This document shows, in pieces, positions 21,329 through 22,634 of a stretch of DNA of 22,634 bases. The stretch spans positions 1 through 22,634 of IMG/VR virus record IMGVR_UViG_3300030012_000916; one strand, 5' to 3'. The DNA comes from a virus. The position numbers and the translations under genes are program-made. The stretch's first letter is position 1, and the number at the start of each line of letters is the position of its first letter. The notes under the pieces were generated by a model. That model saw nothing but the letters and a program-made list of their open reading frames with translations. It did no database searches and had not been told where the DNA came from.

Positions 21329-21548
21329 GTAGCTACACGTGAGTGTGAAAAAAGTTTGTTCAGTTGTCCAGGTTCTGCGTGGTTTGGAGTAACCCGCCCC
21401 TCGCACTTACAAGATAGTGACCTTGGACTGTGGTGCCATAAAATCAGTTTACTAAGTGGCACATTACACAACTTAATTTTGCGTTTTCGTGCTTCTTCGT
21501 TATTGCCACAGAATGTAGGGCTTGACACATAGTGAGCCGTGCGAACAG
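21329..21548. other. 220-base stretch without a supported gene
   Basis: It lies between the terminator at 21551-21581 and the 76-residue gene. A 96-codon minus-strand frame crosses it but can start only inside or before the terminator hairpin, so I do not call it. A 28-codon frame from ATG 21530 is too weak. The stretch holds one T7-promoter-like string near its upstream end. It is the most natural place for a promoter serving the RNA polymerase operon. No tRNA or clear hairpin was found. Confidence 0.5.
21526..21544 (-). promoter_or_regulatory. Weak T7-promoter-like candidate
   Basis: TCGCACGGCTCACTATGTG matches the T7 promoter (TAATACGACTCACTAT) at 12 of 16 positions, including all of CTCACTAT. 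It lies 7 bases after a terminator U-tract and upstream of the RNA polymerase operon, which is a sensible place. However, the phage polymerase here has changed promoter-reading residues, and roughly one such match is expected by chance in a window this size. Confidence 0.25.
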
Positions 21549-21550
21549 CC

Positions 21551-21581
21551 AAAAAAAGACCCCCACCGTTAAGTGGAGGTC
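21551..21581 (-). terminator. Intrinsic terminator in the early region
   Basis: GACCTCCAC and GTGGGGGTC form a 9-bp stem with one U-G pair and a 6-base loop (UUAACG), followed directly by seven U residues. It lies 34 bases after the stop of the 75-residue gene. It would separate the earliest small genes from the RNA polymerase operon, or let only part of the transcripts pass. Confidence 0.92.
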
Positions 21582-21614
21582 CAACACCCAATCTAGTGCA
21601 GACAGGTTTACTGC

Positions 21615-21842
21615 CTACGTGATCATTTTAGTGTTGTCATTGGGCTCGTCCTTGGTTTGTTCAGGTACTTTTTGACCAGTAGGTGTAGATGCAGGATACG
21701 CGGCAAACTTGATAGCCTTCTTCACGTCCGTAAAAATACGTGCGGTGTTGGGCTTCCAAACTGTGTACGTGACCGGTGGTCCTTCTTTGTTAAGACTGCG
21801 CTCGATCCACAGGCCACCTGCGGTGAAGTAGTCAGTCTTCAT
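21615..21842 (-). CDS. 75-residue protein, unknown function
   Basis: ATG 21842 overlaps the upstream stop by 4 bases (ATGA); it ends at TAG 21615, ahead of the terminator. The first two thirds are beta-like with aromatic residues (DYFTAGGLWIERSLNKEGPP, VTYTVWKPNTARIFTD), resembling a small single-domain fold. The tail is Pro/Lys/Asp-rich (GQKVPEQTKDEPNDNTK). No motif was recognised. It is the last gene before the early terminator. Confidence 0.75.
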   Translation of the reverse strand: MKTDYFTAGGLWIERSLNKEGPPVTYTVWKPNTARIFTDVKKAIKFAAYPASTPTGQKVPEQTKDEPNDNTKMIT

Positions 21843-22024
21843 TCATCAAATCCAGTGTTGAGCATGATGTGAGTCTTGAGGTTGATGGCTTTGCACACAT
21901 CTAGTTCATCTGTGGTTTGTGATGTGTAGTAACTCACAGCTTTTTGAATGACTGCTAGTTCTACAGAATCAAACTCATACATCTGATCTAGGCTGCATCC
22001 TTGCCATTGTGCTGAGATTTGCAT
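21839..22024 (-). CDS. 61-residue acidic protein, unknown function
   Basis: ATG 22024, inside the end of the upstream gene, to TGA 21839. A second ATG at 21982, five bases after the upstream stop, would give a 47-residue version (MYEFDSVELAVIQKAVSYYT) and may be the true start; neither has a strong ribosome binding site. The core is helical and acidic, with TTDELDVCKAINLKTHIMLN near the end. Coupled by ATGA to the next gene. Not recognised. Confidence 0.65.
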   Translation of the reverse strand: MQISAQWQGCSLDQMYEFDSVELAVIQKAVSYYTSQTTDELDVCKAINLKTHIMLNTGFDE

Positions 22025-22188
22025 GATTGGTCTTTGTATTTTTGGTAGAAACCTCGTTCAAGTGTTGTCAGTTTGATTGATGGATCTGTGAGTGCAAGAC
22101 GTGCACGGGCTTTAGCCTTGGCTATGTACGTCCCTGGGTTGCCGTACCACTGCGAGACCTTTGCAGGTCCCTCTCGATCGTTACTCAA
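21988..22188 (-). CDS. 66-residue basic protein, TTG start, unknown function
   Basis: The first available start is TTG 22188, which overlaps the upstream gene end by 8 bases; no ATG or GTG precedes the likely domain. It ends at TAG 21988. The sequence has SQWYGNPGTYIAKAKARARL followed by a Lys-rich, polar end (GFYQKYKDQSCKSQ). It is basic with one predicted helix. The rare start lowers certainty, but the reading frame is continuous, and the coupling resembles that of its neighbours. Not recognised. Confidence 0.55.
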   Translation of the reverse strand: MSNDREGPAKVSQWYGNPGTYIAKAKARARLALTDPSIKLTTLERGFYQKYKDQSCKSQHNGKDAA

Positions 22189-22360
22189 GCTGTTGAACAG
22201 TAGTTATATGTACTTTAGACAAGGTGTTAGGTATTGCTACCATTGCTTCCGTAATAGCGTGGTTTGCTGACAAAGCCTTGACCTTGACATGTCCAGTTGA
22301 TACACGTCCAGTTGTACGGGCTTTGCCTGCGTACTTGATTAGCCATTTAGTGTAGTTCAC
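22181..22360 (-). CDS. 59-residue basic protein, GTG start, unknown function
   Basis: GTG 22360 has AAGGAG four bases upstream, a good ribosome binding site that decides this start. It ends at TAA 22181. It overlaps the gene before it by 14 bases and the next by 8. The protein begins NYTKWLIKYAGKARTTGRVS and continues with TGHVKVKALSANHAITEAM; it is basic with a mixed helix/strand pattern. Another frame over the same bases (ATG 22346, 38 codons) has no such binding site. Not recognised. Confidence 0.65.
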   Translation of the reverse strand: MNYTKWLIKYAGKARTTGRVSTGHVKVKALSANHAITEAMVAIPNTLSKVHITTVQQLE

Positions 22361-22550
22361 GGCACTCCTTCATAAGGGTTTCTTCAAGTTCTGTTCCTTT
22401 AATGTCGCCATACTTCGGAGCATAATCGACATACATCCAGTTTACACCTTCTGCAAGCAATAACCCAACCGTTTGTTTGATTGAGCGTAGCTCTGCTTTA
22501 GCGATGGCCTCAACCACAGCTTGTTGTGCGTCCGTGAGTACGTAATTCAT
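22347..22550 (-). CDS. 67-residue protein, unknown function
   Basis: ATG 22550 has GAGG six bases upstream and overlaps the preceding stop by four bases (ATGA), so it is preferred to the longer frame from 22601. The sequence is helical at the start (LTDAQQAVVEAIAKAELRSI), then KQTVGLLLAEGVNWMYVDYA and an acidic, helical end (GTELEETLMKECRELH). No motif or membrane segment was recognised. It belongs to the early gene cluster. Confidence 0.75.
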   Translation of the reverse strand: MNYVLTDAQQAVVEAIAKAELRSIKQTVGLLLAEGVNWMYVDYAPKYGDIKGTELEETLMKECRELH

Positions 22551-22634
22551 GCAAACCTCGCACGTGTTTTGAACTTGTTCTCTGTTGCCATGCAGTACCA
22601 CTTGGCAGCTACATAGATTTCAGTGGGTGCATAA
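22547..22634 (-). CDS. C-terminal end of an early gene, cut by the right edge
   Basis: An open frame enters from the right edge and ends at TGA 22547, overlapping the next ATG by four bases. The visible 28 residues (YAPTEIYVAAKWYCMATENK, then FKTRARFA) contain an aromatic helix and a basic end. Too little is present to assign a function. The ATGA junction is the same as at many other gene borders here, which supports it being real. Confidence 0.6.
   Translation of the reverse strand, partial: YAPTEIYVAAKWYCMATENKFKTRARFA

Noticed and set aside
21444-21530. 28-codon frame inside the early non-coding stretch
   Set aside because: No ribosome binding site, and its ATG falls within the promoter-like string. 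Too short to support.
21301-21591. Minus-strand frame of 96 codons
   Set aside because: Its start lies at the foot of a strong terminator hairpin and the first residues are that hairpin translated. Transcripts would mostly end before the rest.
22231-22346. 38-codon frame starting at ATG 22346
   Set aside because: Overlaps a frame with a much better ribosome binding site and coupled ends at both sides.
1-22634. tRNA genes, CRISPR arrays, insertion sequences, integrase and attachment sites
   Set aside because: No cloverleaf with a GGTTCGA-type arm, no spaced repeats, no transposase or integrase motif and no long inverted repeat was seen.

Overview
The window is about half of a T7-like podovirus genome, shown in reverse: every gene I can support is on the minus strand. 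Read from the right edge leftwards it follows the T7 order: small early genes, single-subunit RNA polymerase, ssDNA-binding protein, endonuclease I, primase-helicase, DNA polymerase, 5'-3' exonuclease, a nucleotide-metabolism block, portal, scaffold, capsid, tail tubes A and B, and the start of an internal virion protein. A cyanobacterial host is indicated by an NblA-like gene (phycobilisome degradation), a riboswitch-like RNA of the glutamine-II (Downstream-peptide) type known from cyanobacteria and cyanophages, a DUF4278-like peptide, and the MazG plus short RNR alpha/beta pair typical of cyanopodoviruses. NblA is useful only where there are phycobilisomes, so the host is more likely Synechococcus-like or filamentous than Prochlorococcus.

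Layout. 22634-20528: ten small unrecognised early genes, most in overlapping pairs, broken by a strong terminator (21581-21551) and a roughly 220-base stretch with a weak phage-promoter candidate. 20544-15110: RNA polymerase, SSB, endonuclease I, primase-helicase and the separate exonuclease part of the DNA polymerase. 15149-12801: polymerase part, a LAGLIDADG endonuclease-like gene, and the gp6-like exonuclease. 12886-10057: nblA, DUF3310, mazG, nrdA, nrdB. 10079-7142: a small unknown gene, a coiled-coil protein with 18-residue repeats, and the portal. 7139-5554: scaffold followed by five very small basic proteins. 5541-4962: a glutamine-II-like riboswitch, a 38-residue peptide, a Cys-rich peptide and a structured leader. 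4961-1: capsid, terminator, tail tubes A and B, and a gp14-like gene cut by the left edge.

How it fits together. Early peptides presumably redirect the host. The phage RNA polymerase reads the replication genes and then the virion genes. NblA would dismantle phycobilisomes, endonuclease I and the exonuclease would recycle host DNA, and MazG plus the RNR would shape the dNTP pool. Genes are joined by 1-4 base overlaps (ATGA, TGATG, TAATG), which implies translational coupling. The most unusual parts are the riboswitch-controlled micro-gene, the cluster of basic micro-proteins between scaffold and capsid, the two-part DNA polymerase without a full thioredoxin-binding loop, an RNR beta subunit with Leu at the tyrosyl-radical position, and a homing-endonuclease-like gene without a normal start codon. 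No psbA, hli, tRNA, CRISPR or integrase gene was seen in this window.
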